11,159 bases of DNA from Planctomycetaceae bacterium (lineage in GTDB: Bacteria > Planctomycetota > Planctomycetia > Planctomycetales > Planctomycetaceae), in the NCBI GenBank assembly GCA_015487825.1, contig WFOZ01000495.1:1-11159 (forward strand), in the 5' to 3' direction. Made by a program: the position numbers and the translations under genes. The notes under the pieces are model-generated. The model saw only the letters and a program-made list of their open reading frames with translations. It searched no databases and was not told the origin of the DNA. Positions 1-5,722 of this stretch are shown here, piece after piece. Position 1 is the stretch's first letter; the number at the start of each line of letters is the position of its first letter.

Positions 1-19
1 AGATGTGTATAAGAGACAG
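1..19 (+). other. Tn5/Nextera mosaic-end adapter remnant
   Basis: The first 19 bases read AGATGTGTATAAGAGACAG, an exact match to the Tn5 transposase mosaic end carried by Nextera-type sequencing adapters. It lies at the extreme edge of the window, where an untrimmed read end would leave it. It should be treated as library contamination. Genuine genomic sequence starts at about base 20. Confidence 0.97.
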
Positions 20-65
20 ATTTAACACGCCACTTGTCTTACTTCAGACACTCCAAAGACAATAA

Positions 66-611
66 TTATTGTTCCATTGCCCGAAACTCAGTAATTAGTA
101 CCGAAGTGACGTAACTCTGATTCAATATTTTATTAATCTCCTCACGAATCTGTCTTTTAATCGTACTTGAATGAGGGTCATTCAATTCCTCAGTTCCCGC
201 ATTTCTAATAATTGTACTGACGGCCTGTTTAATTCGGTTTTTATGATCCTTTTTGGCAAATGTAAAATTTTCACTCAGATTCCGGGGAACTTCAACACAC
301 AAGTCGAAAGTAATATGGATAATCTGCCCCTGCGCCGACAATGTATTCGTGCAATTGAACGAAGCAATTTCAATTTCCACAACATCCGTATCTTCAAGCT
401 CTTCAGCTTTTAGAATCTCAGGATCCTTAGGGTCGATATCGCTGTCGCTGGATGCCCCAAACAGGAAAAACAGCATCGCAAACTCGCCAGCCATTACAAG
501 AAGCAGTAACCCGGCAACAGCAGCAAATTTCACCCAGAACCCGGAGGACTTCTTTTCCTCCTGCTCTTCTTCCACTGCTGGGGCTGCTTCTTCCGGAGCA
601 TCTGTAGCCAT
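66..611 (-). CDS. fliL: Flagellar basal body-associated protein FliL
   Basis: This is a 181-residue FliL-family protein, an inner-membrane partner of the stator that lies around MotAB at the motor and affects torque and stator stability. An acidic cytoplasmic N-terminus (about residues 1-23, rich in Glu) is followed by one membrane segment (about 24-51) and a periplasmic domain. The C-terminus carries the typical FliL ending, an IREEIN helix and a final ITEF strand (about 155-176). The ATG at 611 is preceded by a strong ribosome site AGGGAGGA (618-625) with six-base spacing, so the start is secure. It is the last complete gene of the run, 164 bases downstream of motB. fliM would be expected next but lies beyond the contig edge. 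The 46 genomic bases after the stop show no gene. The family call is confident; the exact role in this organism is inferred from the family. Confidence 0.92.
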   Translation of the reverse strand: MATDAPEEAAPAVEEEQEEKKSSGFWVKFAAVAGLLLLVMAGEFAMLFFLFGASSDSDIDPKDPEILKAEELEDTDVVEIEIASFNCTNTLSAQGQIIHITFDLCVEVPRNLSENFTFAKKDHKNRIKQAVSTIIRNAGTEELNDPHSSTIKRQIREEINKILNQSYVTSVLITEFRAMEQ

Positions 612-775
612 AAGACATCCTCCCTGATGTCAAAAGTTCAGATTGTATGTTGAAATGCTCTAATCTTTCAGAATTCCAAACTATAAACAGCATGAAAAAC
701 GAACTGAAGAGACTCTACTTGACGCAAATTGCCCATACTGTCAAAAAATGGGGGCAAAATGAAGATATATGGGAG

Positions 776-1480
776 TTATATCGCGTCAATCAAAAATACG
801 TCAACCCGATGATTTTGAGATTGCATTTTTGAGTTGCGTGTCATCATCCTCTGTTCGGTATCGCCAGCAGCACCGACAATTATTCGATCCTGTGGGATCT
901 TCTTTTCAGAGATGAAATAATCAGCAACAGCCCTGGCACGGGCGTAAGAGAGTTCGAACTGATCCCGATACGGACTACCAGCGGGAAGCGGTTCTGGCGA
1001 ACTATGGCCACGAATACAGATGCGATTCGGGCGATTGCGAATAATATCAGCTAGAATGTCGAGACGCATTCTAATATCATCATTCAATTCGGCATCAAAC
1101 GGGGCAAACATGGAAGGCCCACCAATAGTAACCACTGTACCATGATTGATCCGATCAACAGTGCTGTTCTCTCCGAGATTCCCTTCAGAATCTTTACTTC
1201 CTTTATTAACATCGGATTCGGAACGCCGCCCATTGGAAACCATATTTTTGTAATAACTGTTGGTTTGCATTGACGGCCCGGGAACACCGCTGATAGTAAT
1301 CGGCTGATTTCCAAAGCTCTGCTTGATCGCATCCAGCATAGCGCGCATCGCACCATCCTGCTTCATCTCACTCATCGAAACCAGCATGATAAAGAAGGTC
1401 AGCAGTAACGACATCATGTCGCCGTAGGTAACAACCCACTCGGGAACGCCAGGCGGTTCGTCTTCTTCTATTTCCGCCAT
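776..1480 (-). CDS. motB: Stator protein MotB/PomB (OmpA-like peptidoglycan-binding)
   Basis: This 234-residue protein is the peptidoglycan-anchored half of the flagellar stator. The N-terminus carries one membrane segment (about residues 16-36) with the motif WVVTYGDMMSLLLTFF. Asp21 occupies the position of the essential ion-binding aspartate. The segment is followed by SMSEM and a plug-like region. The C-terminal half (about 115-230) is an OmpA/MotB domain with the GHSSPEP element near 158-164, an LSYARARAV helix near 177-185, and the late NHRVDV strand (223-228). The membrane segment and the SEM plus FG-Q stretch after it look closer to PomB/MotS than to the proton-type MotB of enteric bacteria, which suggests sodium coupling. 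A GAGGT ribosome site lies about eight bases before the ATG. motA is immediately upstream, with a gap of 106 bases. At 234 residues it is shorter than enteric MotB (about 308), mainly in the linker. Confidence 0.94.
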   Translation of the reverse strand: MAEIEEDEPPGVPEWVVTYGDMMSLLLTFFIMLVSMSEMKQDGAMRAMLDAIKQSFGNQPITISGVPGPSMQTNSYYKNMVSNGRRSESDVNKGSKDSEGNLGENSTVDRINHGTVVTIGGPSMFAPFDAELNDDIRMRLDILADIIRNRPNRICIRGHSSPEPLPAGSPYRDQFELSYARARAVADYFISEKKIPQDRIIVGAAGDTEQRMMTRNSKMQSQNHRVDVFLIDAI

Positions 1481-1586
1481 CTGAATACCTCGTTACTTCC
1501 GTAACATACCAACCGGAAAAACCATCCCCGACTGGCCGATTCCACTCTGCAACTCACCTGCCTGCACTTACAGTATCAAGGTTCCA

Positions 1587-2366
1587 TCAAGCGGCTTCAC
1601 TATCTTCAGTTTCCCGCTGACTCACCGGCAGGAACGTGTTTAATTTCTGTTCCAACACTCTGGGATTATCTCCATCCTGGATCGAAAGAATTCCTCTGAC
1701 GATAACTTCCCGGATTTGCATCTCTCCTTTGGTGTAAAATGCAAGCTTGTCTGCAAAAGGTAAAAAGATAATATTCGAGACCATCGCACCATACAATGTG
1801 GTAATCAACGCGACCGCCATACCGGGACCAATCGCTGCCGGGTCGTCCATATTCCCGAGCATGATAATCAACCCCATTAATGTTCCGATCATTCCGAAAG
1901 CAGGGGCGTATCGCCCACCGGTTTCCATTAACGATTTCCCCGTTTTATGACGGGCGGAAATAGCCTCCATTTCTGTTCGCAGAACCGCTTCCATCAACTC
2001 AGCATCGGTTCCATCAACAGCCATCTGAATACCAAGCAGAATAAACGGATCTTCAATCTCTTCCGTTTTACCCTCCAGGGCCAGAATTCCATCACGCCTT
2101 GCAATTTCAGAAAACTCCACCAGTTGTCTGATCACCGGTTTCAGGTCTTTAGATTTCGGAAAGACCACTTTCATGACCACGCCGGGGATAAGAAACAACG
2201 CCCCCAGAGGAAACGCAATGCAAATTGCAGCAATGGCACCTCCAATAACCACCGCAGCAGAAGCAGCATCCCAAAAGGCAATGAAATTACCACCAGGCGC
2301 AAGCATAACGGCGAGCGCAAGCAGCCCGAATGCCATTATAATTCCGCCAACAGTCGCCTTATCCAT
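1587..2366 (-). CDS. motA: Stator protein MotA/PomA
   Basis: This 259-residue protein is the ion-channel and torque-generating half of the stator. Four membrane segments can be seen at about residues 5-24, 34-54, 152-172 and 183-204, with a large cytoplasmic loop between the second and third. The loop has the RRDGILALE motif (90-98), which supplies the conserved Arg and Glu that contact FliG. Conserved prolines occur at 155 (YAPAFGMIGT) and 203 (FLPFADKL). The stretch after segment 3, with NMDDP and AIGPGMAVAL, and the late IQDGDNPR (229-236) are strikingly like Vibrio PomA. A sodium-driven motor is therefore the likely reading, although ion choice cannot be proved from sequence. The ATG at 2366 has an upstream AAGGA. 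The gene lies 30 bases after flbD and before motB, the same order as in spirochetes. Confidence 0.95.
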   Translation of the reverse strand: MDKATVGGIIMAFGLLALAVMLAPGGNFIAFWDAASAAVVIGGAIAAICIAFPLGALFLIPGVVMKVVFPKSKDLKPVIRQLVEFSEIARRDGILALEGKTEEIEDPFILLGIQMAVDGTDAELMEAVLRTEMEAISARHKTGKSLMETGGRYAPAFGMIGTLMGLIIMLGNMDDPAAIGPGMAVALITTLYGAMVSNIIFLPFADKLAFYTKGEMQIREVIVRGILSIQDGDNPRVLEQKLNTFLPVSQRETEDSEAA

Positions 2367-2396
2367 AACCGAAGAAATCCTTACAGAACTTTTACA

Positions 2397-2594
2397 CTAC
2401 GTCAGGCCGGGAATCGTCCTTATGGCTCGGGAGTATTCCACACTCTTTTGAATAACATCATCAACACTTTCCTGCACAATAATGCGATCGTCTGTTGTTA
2501 ACGTGATAAACGTATCTGGGCGAGATTCGATATATCGGATCAGATCGGCATTGAGAACAAAGTGCTCTCCATTCAGTTTTGTCAACTTAATCAT
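2397..2594 (-). CDS. flbD: Flagellar protein FlbD/SwrD
   Basis: This small cytoplasmic protein of 65 residues belongs to the FlbD family, whose Bacillus member SwrD raises motor power for swarming. It shows the family pattern almost end to end: MIKLTKLNG, then FVLNADLI, a TITL-like strand (here TFITLT), and the VQESVDDVIQK helix. It is a different protein from the Caulobacter response regulator that shares the FlbD name. The reading frame is open to a GTG at 2609, but I place the start at the ATG at 2594. The ribosome site GAGGGA (2602-2607) sits eight bases before it and would be inside the coding region if the GTG were used. The family also conventionally begins MIKLT. It lies between flgE and motA, as in Bacillus (flgE-swrD) and Borrelia (flgE-flbD-motA). 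Confidence 0.9.
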   Translation of the reverse strand: MIKLTKLNGEHFVLNADLIRYIESRPDTFITLTTDDRIIVQESVDDVIQKSVEYSRAIRTIPGLT

Positions 2595-2601
2595 CGCGAG
2601 T

Positions 2602-2607
2602 TCCCTC
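2602..2607 (-). promoter_or_regulatory. Ribosome binding site deciding the flbD start
   Basis: On the minus strand this reads GAGGGA, eight bases before the ATG at 2594. Its position inside the longer GTG-initiated frame (GTG at 2609) argues for the shorter FlbD. Confidence 0.7.
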
Positions 2608-2636
2608 ACGTCTTTTTAATATGATGAGATATTGTA

Positions 2637-2727
2637 AGCGGCAAGGCATCAGCCGCCGATACGACGCTTAGCCTGCAGCGAGACCAGCTGGCATTTGATG
2701 ATTACTGACGGCTAACGCCTTGCCGCT
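2637..2727. repeat. Long imperfect inverted repeat in the flgE-flbD gap
   Basis: The arms at 2637-2655 and 2709-2727 are complementary over 17 of 19 bases, with the outer 11 (AGCGGCAAGGC) perfect. They are separated by 53 bases. Each arm also holds a tiny palindrome of its own: GGC-ATCA-GCC on the left and GGC-TAAC-GCC on the right. The two arm-to-arm mismatches fall in the inner loops. The whole element fits inside the 146-base gap between the flgE stop and the flbD start. It has no T-run on either side, so it is not a standard terminator. I interpret it as a dispersed palindromic repeat of planctomycete type; its copy number elsewhere is unknown. Confidence 0.75.
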
Positions 2728-2740
2728 GTCTCTATTCTTC

Positions 2741-4462
2741 CTATCGTCCAAGAACCAGAAGTTCATCGATCAGTTGCTGAACCGATGAAATAACACGGGA
2801 ATTTCCTCGATAATTTGTCGAAGCGATAATGAGATCAACCAGGTTTCGACCGATATCGGTATTCGAAAGTTCAATCGCCCCGGCTCGAATCGTTCCCGCG
2901 CCGAAGTTTCCAGGGGTTACCAAAAATGGCGAACCGGAACTGACTCCTTCCAGGAATGTTGTGCTTCCATTTTCCAGTAATCCTTGTGGATTGGAAAACC
3001 GGGCCAGAGTGATCTGTCCCAGCGTTCGGATAATTCCGTTATCAAAAATTCCGTTAATCACTCCCGCTTCATCCAGGACAAACCGGGATAATGTTCCGGG
3101 GTTCGAGCCATCCTGTGTCTGCAAAGTAAGGGCAGAACCAGCCGATGCGGTTGAAATTCCTGAAAGATTCGAGAAATCAATCGTCACCTGCATGTTGGAA
3201 GCAGCCGTATTGGACCGATCAATACTGAATTGATCAGTCAGACCGGAAGATATTTTTCCCTGGCTGTCAAAAACAAACGAACCATCTCCAATGACCACAT
3301 CTGCATCACTGTCATCGACACTCTCGGCAAAATAACGGAAGGTTGATGAGGTCCCATCTCGCGCTTCCAAATAAGTTGTCAGTTTCACATTCACTTCCTG
3401 GCCCAGAGAATCAAAGACGATAATATCGGTGATCGCACTTTCTCCATCTGCTGATTGCGATTTCGAAAATGGAACATCCAGCGTCGCCGTCGTTGTTCCG
3501 TTGTTGACTACCAAATCGCCGAGAGTGATGTCAATCTCATTGATCGTTCCACGGTTCCCAATAACTTCAATCTCTCCATTGGCATTGAGACGAACTTGCG
3601 GATCAACACCTCCTTCCTGTGGTATAGATACTCCTCCATCACTGTGGATACCGATTGTATTATCCATCAACGTCATTAAATCAGCCAGAGTTGTTGAAGC
3701 TCCAACGACTGTTAGCGTTTGAGTCTCAAGCACGCGCCCACCTTTACGGGGAGCGAAAGAGATAACATCTCCATCGCTGAATAAAGCCGTTGTTTCTCCA
3801 TCTTTATAGAGAGAAGACAGGAGGGTCGCAGAGGAGGCTGGATCTGTTGCAAAGTTACTCCCCGAAACATCTGTAAAAGCAGAATCCGTCGCCAGTATCG
3901 TCCCTTGCGTAGCCACTTCACCTGTTGAAAGCAAAGCTCCACTCATGGCAACATTTCGAGTTTGCTGAGCGACAACAAGATCTCCAACCGGAATCGTGAT
4001 ATCGGTTAACTGCGTCGTCACCAGATTAAAATCCTGATCGACTCCATACCCTTGCACACGCAAGCCGTTCGCAGCAGTGAGAATATCTTCGCTGTTCAGG
4101 TTGAAGTTACCAGCCCGGGTGTAAACGTTCCCGTCACGACCATTCAGAATGAAAAACCCGTCTCCCTGAATCGCGAGGTCCGAAGGAGAAGTCGAGTTCG
4201 TGATACTCCCCTGCGAAAAGTCTTTAATCACAGCAGAAGTGGTTGCCCCTAATCCAGTTTGCCTTGGATTGGTTCCGCCATCGTTAGCCGTCGGACGGGA
4301 ACCGACAGACATCGTTCGTGAAAGCTGTGTTTGAAACAACACCGAAGAAGCCTTGAAACCGTTCGTCCCTGCATTGGCGATGTTATTGCCTAATACATCA
4401 ATGGTCTGCTCATTCAAAGCCAATCCATTGAGCGAAGTAGTCAGCGCAGAAGTTAATCCCAT
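2741..4462 (-). CDS. flgE: Flagellar hook protein FlgE
   Basis: This is the major hook subunit, which is exported through the flagellar type III system and polymerises under the FlgD cap into the universal joint. The N-terminal rod/hook signature is clear: LNEQTIDVLGNNIAN followed by TNGFKA (residues 16-38), then the FlgE core motif DLAIQGDGFFIL (95-106) and YTRAGNF (114-120). The C-terminus has the matching helix, SNTDIGRNLVDLI to SVQQLIDELL (about 533-570). At 573 residues it is longer than Salmonella FlgE (403). The extra length is in the surface-exposed middle (about 150-500), which is rich in Ser, Thr, Asp and Gly. The ATG at 4462 is preceded by a GGGGGGA Shine-Dalgarno-like run. The N-terminal motif at residue 16 and the absence of a signal peptide fit type III export. 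A 733-base non-coding gap separates it from flgD upstream, which is unusual. Confidence 0.96.
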   Translation of the reverse strand: MGLTSALTTSLNGLALNEQTIDVLGNNIANAGTNGFKASSVLFQTQLSRTMSVGSRPTANDGGTNPRQTGLGATTSAVIKDFSQGSITNSTSPSDLAIQGDGFFILNGRDGNVYTRAGNFNLNSEDILTAANGLRVQGYGVDQDFNLVTTQLTDITIPVGDLVVAQQTRNVAMSGALLSTGEVATQGTILATDSAFTDVSGSNFATDPASSATLLSSLYKDGETTALFSDGDVISFAPRKGGRVLETQTLTVVGASTTLADLMTLMDNTIGIHSDGGVSIPQEGGVDPQVRLNANGEIEVIGNRGTINEIDITLGDLVVNNGTTTATLDVPFSKSQSADGESAITDIIVFDSLGQEVNVKLTTYLEARDGTSSTFRYFAESVDDSDADVVIGDGSFVFDSQGKISSGLTDQFSIDRSNTAASNMQVTIDFSNLSGISTASAGSALTLQTQDGSNPGTLSRFVLDEAGVINGIFDNGIIRTLGQITLARFSNPQGLLENGSTTFLEGVSSGSPFLVTPGNFGAGTIRAGAIELSNTDIGRNLVDLIIASTNYRGNSRVISSVQQLIDELLVLGR

Positions 4463-4531
4463 TATTGTCCCCCCAGACAGTTAATCTTCCCTGACAAACG
4501 CCTCGGTCAACCGAAACGCCTGCTGCGGTCC

Positions 4532-4537
4532 ATTATA
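4532..4537 (-). promoter_or_regulatory. Candidate -10 box upstream of flgE
   Basis: The minus strand reads a perfect TATAAT here. It would place a transcript start near 4525, roughly 60 bases before the flgE ATG. No good -35 hexamer is found at 16-18 bases (the best is about 3 of 6), and it sits directly downstream of the composite hairpin at 4546-4593. This is a weak candidate only. No convincing sigma-54 or sigma-28 site was found. Confidence 0.25.
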
Positions 4538-4545
4538 TTTTGTAA

Positions 4546-4593
4546 GCTGAATACCTGAAAACGCAGCCGCATTTTCAATTCCCTGTATTCAGC
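4546..4593. repeat. Two-tier composite hairpin upstream of flgE
   Basis: The outer arms GCTGAATAC (4546-4554) and GTATTCAGC (4585-4593) are perfectly complementary over nine bases. Inside them, TGAAAACGC (4556-4564) pairs with GCATTTTCA (4569-4577) with one mismatch around a four-base loop. In minus-strand RNA this mismatch becomes a U-G wobble. The result is a long stem with one asymmetric internal loop. It lies between 84 and 131 bases before the flgE start and touches the place where a -35 element would be. It could be an operator, a leader RNA structure, or another repeat unit. Confidence 0.6.
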
Positions 4594-4656
4594 ACCCCCA
4601 TGCTAAATAAGAAATTTCACCCCCCGAATTAACCCATTGGTCAATAGAGCAAAACG

Positions 4657-4678
4657 CTCACAAAATGTGAGTCTCTAC
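4657..4678 (-). repeat. REP-like GTAG-headed hairpin
   Basis: On the minus strand GTAG (4675-4678) is followed by AGA and then a perfect six-base stem, CTCACA-TTT-TGTGAG (4657-4671). A GTAG or GGAG foot before a short hairpin is the hallmark of REP sequences mobilised by RAYT (IS200-like) transposases. It is single here, with no inverted partner nearby. Its repeat status in the genome is inferred, not shown. Confidence 0.5.
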
Positions 4679-4813
4679 CAGTATCGGCACATAGACCTCA
4701 CAATCCGCATTCTTTTCCTATTGTATTACGAACAGCCAACTTCTTTACGGCTTGCATCTGTTTCAATGTATTCATTTGACTACGGCCTCTAAAACCTATC
4801 AGCCATGCCAGCC

Positions 4814-4830
4814 GGAATCATATTGATTCC
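4814..4830. repeat. Perfect short palindrome
   Basis: GGAATCA-TAT-TGATTCC forms a perfect seven-base stem with a three-base loop. It has no T-run and no GTAG foot. Its role is unknown; it lies 15 bases outside the larger nested element at 4846-5015. Confidence 0.5.
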
Positions 4831-4845
4831 GAAAGTCAAAATGAT

Positions 4846-5015
4846 CGTAACTATTCTGCAATGTTTGGTTATTGCAGAAATTAATGTTGTTTGTAGGGTC
4901 CGCTATTGCGGACCACCGCAGAAATAGGAGGATCCACCTCCCATCGTGGTCCGCAATAGCGGACCCTACGGGCAACCTGACTTACTGCAAAATCACTCAT
5001 CACTGAATAGTTACG
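4846..5015. repeat. 170-base nested inverted-repeat element
   Basis: Outer arms CGTAACTATTC (4846-4856) and GAATAGTTACG (5005-5015) are perfectly complementary over 11 bases. They bracket a second, 24-base inverted repeat (4893-4916 / 4946-4969). A further hairpin, TTCTGCAAT / ATTGCAGAA (4854-4862 / 4871-4879), overlaps the left outer arm. Three tiers of symmetry within 170 bases, in non-coding DNA, suggest a small non-autonomous mobile element. No clear target-site duplication is visible at the borders. Confidence 0.6.
4893..4969. repeat. BIME-like pair of REP-type hairpins in inverted orientation
   Basis: The 24-base arms at 4893-4916 and 4946-4969 are perfectly complementary. Each arm is itself a hairpin: GTAG, then GGTCCGC, loop TATT, then GCGGACC. 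GTAG therefore stands at the outer end of both units, pointing inward on opposite strands. This is the architecture of REP units paired as a BIME. The 29-base spacer contains GGAGG-ATCCA-CCTCC (4927-4941), another small palindrome. I believe this motif is widely dispersed in planctomycete genomes, but I cannot verify that here. Confidence 0.75.
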
Positions 5016-5146
5016 TCGAGTCCTACTTTTTTGGGCCTTCAGCCAATAAGAAAAAGTATTGAAATTACTGACACATAGAATCCGGTAGAGTCAGAAATCA
5101 TCTCAAACGAACGAAAACACGTGAGAAGGAGGACCTTCCCAGCCGT

Positions 5147-5174
5147 GCGTTCCCAAGCAGCAGCTTGGGAACGC
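5147..5174. repeat. Perfect 12-base-pair hairpin just after flgD
   Basis: GCGTTCCCAAGC (5147-5158), loop AGCA, then GCTTGGGAACGC (5163-5174). It begins 21 bases after the flgD stop codon in the direction of transcription. No U-run follows (the minus strand continues ACGGCTGGG), so it is not a classical intrinsic terminator. It may still protect the 3' end of an upstream transcript. The same CGTTCCCAAG core reappears at the right edge of the window (11149-11158), which supports a dispersed repeat family. Confidence 0.75.
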
Positions 5175-5195
5175 GTTGAACCTGGCGCTGTCCAG

Positions 5196-5648
5196 CTAAG
5201 GTGTAGCCACCTGTCCTCGTACGGAGGTTATATTTTCAATAGGCACTTCAATATCCCCAATACCAACAAATGCCTTCCCGTCCCGCAGAATAGCCCGATC
5301 AACTTCTCCTTCTATTGTTTCTCCCTGGTCTGTTGTTGCGGTAACAACTCTTCCAATCAGCGAGGCGGAAGACGAAGCAAATGCAGCTGTGGCAGCAGAA
5401 GACTGACTATCGGAAAGCAGCTTGATTGTATCTTCCAGTTCCACAGATGCCTGCAGGCTTCTCATCTGTGAAAGCTGTGTCAAAAGTTGTTCATTACTGG
5501 TTGGTTCAGTAGGGTCCTGGTTTTGTAATTGTGTAATCAGCAATTTCATAAACGCATCGGAATCTAAAGCGTTGAAGCCCTGTTCCTTATCATCAACGAT
5601 ATTGATACTCTGCCCTGTCGGACTTGCTACTGTGCTAATGTCTGCCAT
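5196..5648 (-). CDS. flgD: Flagellar hook capping protein FlgD (short form)
   Basis: FlgD caps the growing hook and is needed for FlgE polymerisation; it is exported by the flagellar type III system. The diagnostic N-terminal block is present: DAFMKLLITQLQNQDPTEP (31-49), then NEQLLTQLSQM and a Gln/Ser/Ala-rich helix. The C-terminal third (about 97-146) is a small beta segment with IGRVV, GETIEG, GKAFVGIG and VPIENI, like the tail of Bacillus FlgD (YlxG). At 150 residues it is far shorter than Salmonella FlgD (about 232) and lacks room for the fibronectin/Ig-like insertion. It is nevertheless intact, ending in TAG just before the hairpin at 5147-5174. AAAGGT lies upstream of the ATG at 5648. 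It follows fliK by 74 bases. Confidence 0.94.
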   Translation of the reverse strand: MADISTVASPTGQSINIVDDKEQGFNALDSDAFMKLLITQLQNQDPTEPTSNEQLLTQLSQMRSLQASVELEDTIKLLSDSQSSAATAAFASSSASLIGRVVTATTDQGETIEGEVDRAILRDGKAFVGIGDIEVPIENITSVRGQVATP

Positions 5649-5722
5649 GAGAGTTACCTTTTATATCAAACAAACTCAATGAGATATTTTACTTTGAACG
5701 ACGTGTTGAATCTCTCTGCAAA

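Larger units (their letters stand above)
4463..5195. other. 733-base non-coding gap between flgD and flgE, rich in hairpins
   Basis: I see no credible gene on either strand in this stretch. Its content is a dense series of inverted repeats, annotated separately (4546-4593, 4657-4678, 4814-4830, 4846-5015 with 4893-4969 inside, 5147-5174), plus one candidate promoter close to flgE. An imperfect A/T-rich fold at 5025-5057 (ACTTTTT against AAAAAGT) is weaker. In relatives with the same gene order, flgD and flgE are normally adjacent, so this gap looks like accumulated insertion of small palindromic elements. It may give flgE a separate transcript. Confidence 0.7.

Noticed and set aside
716..744. 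Possible promoter for fliL: TTGACA on the minus strand at 739-744
   Set aside because: The -35-like hexamer is perfect, but at 17 bases the -10 would be CAAGTA, which matches TATAAT at only one position.
647..832. Plus-strand frame in the motB-fliL gap
   Set aside because: It overlaps the end of motB, has no ribosome site and no family resemblance, and runs against every other gene.
4463..4800. Sigma-54 or sigma-28 flagellar promoter before flgE
   Set aside because: No GG-N10-GC arrangement matching TGGCAC-N5-TTGC and no TAAA-N15-GCCGATAA match was found on the minus strand by reading.
5025..5057. A/T-rich fold ACTTTTT...AAAAAGT as a terminator
   Set aside because: The stem is mostly A-T pairs with an interrupted middle and lacks a GC-rich core.
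5147..5174. Intrinsic terminator after flgD
   Set aside because: The stem is strong, but no T-run follows on either strand, so it is listed as a repeat rather than a terminator.
4463..5195. CRISPR array in the repeat-rich gap
   Set aside because: The repeats are inverted pairs of different sequences, not direct repeats with regular spacers, and no cas gene is present.
5121..5471. Plus-strand open frame of 116 codons over flgD and the downstream hairpin
   Set aside because: It runs through the flgD coding region and the palindrome and has no protein-like pattern. It is the shadow of flgD.
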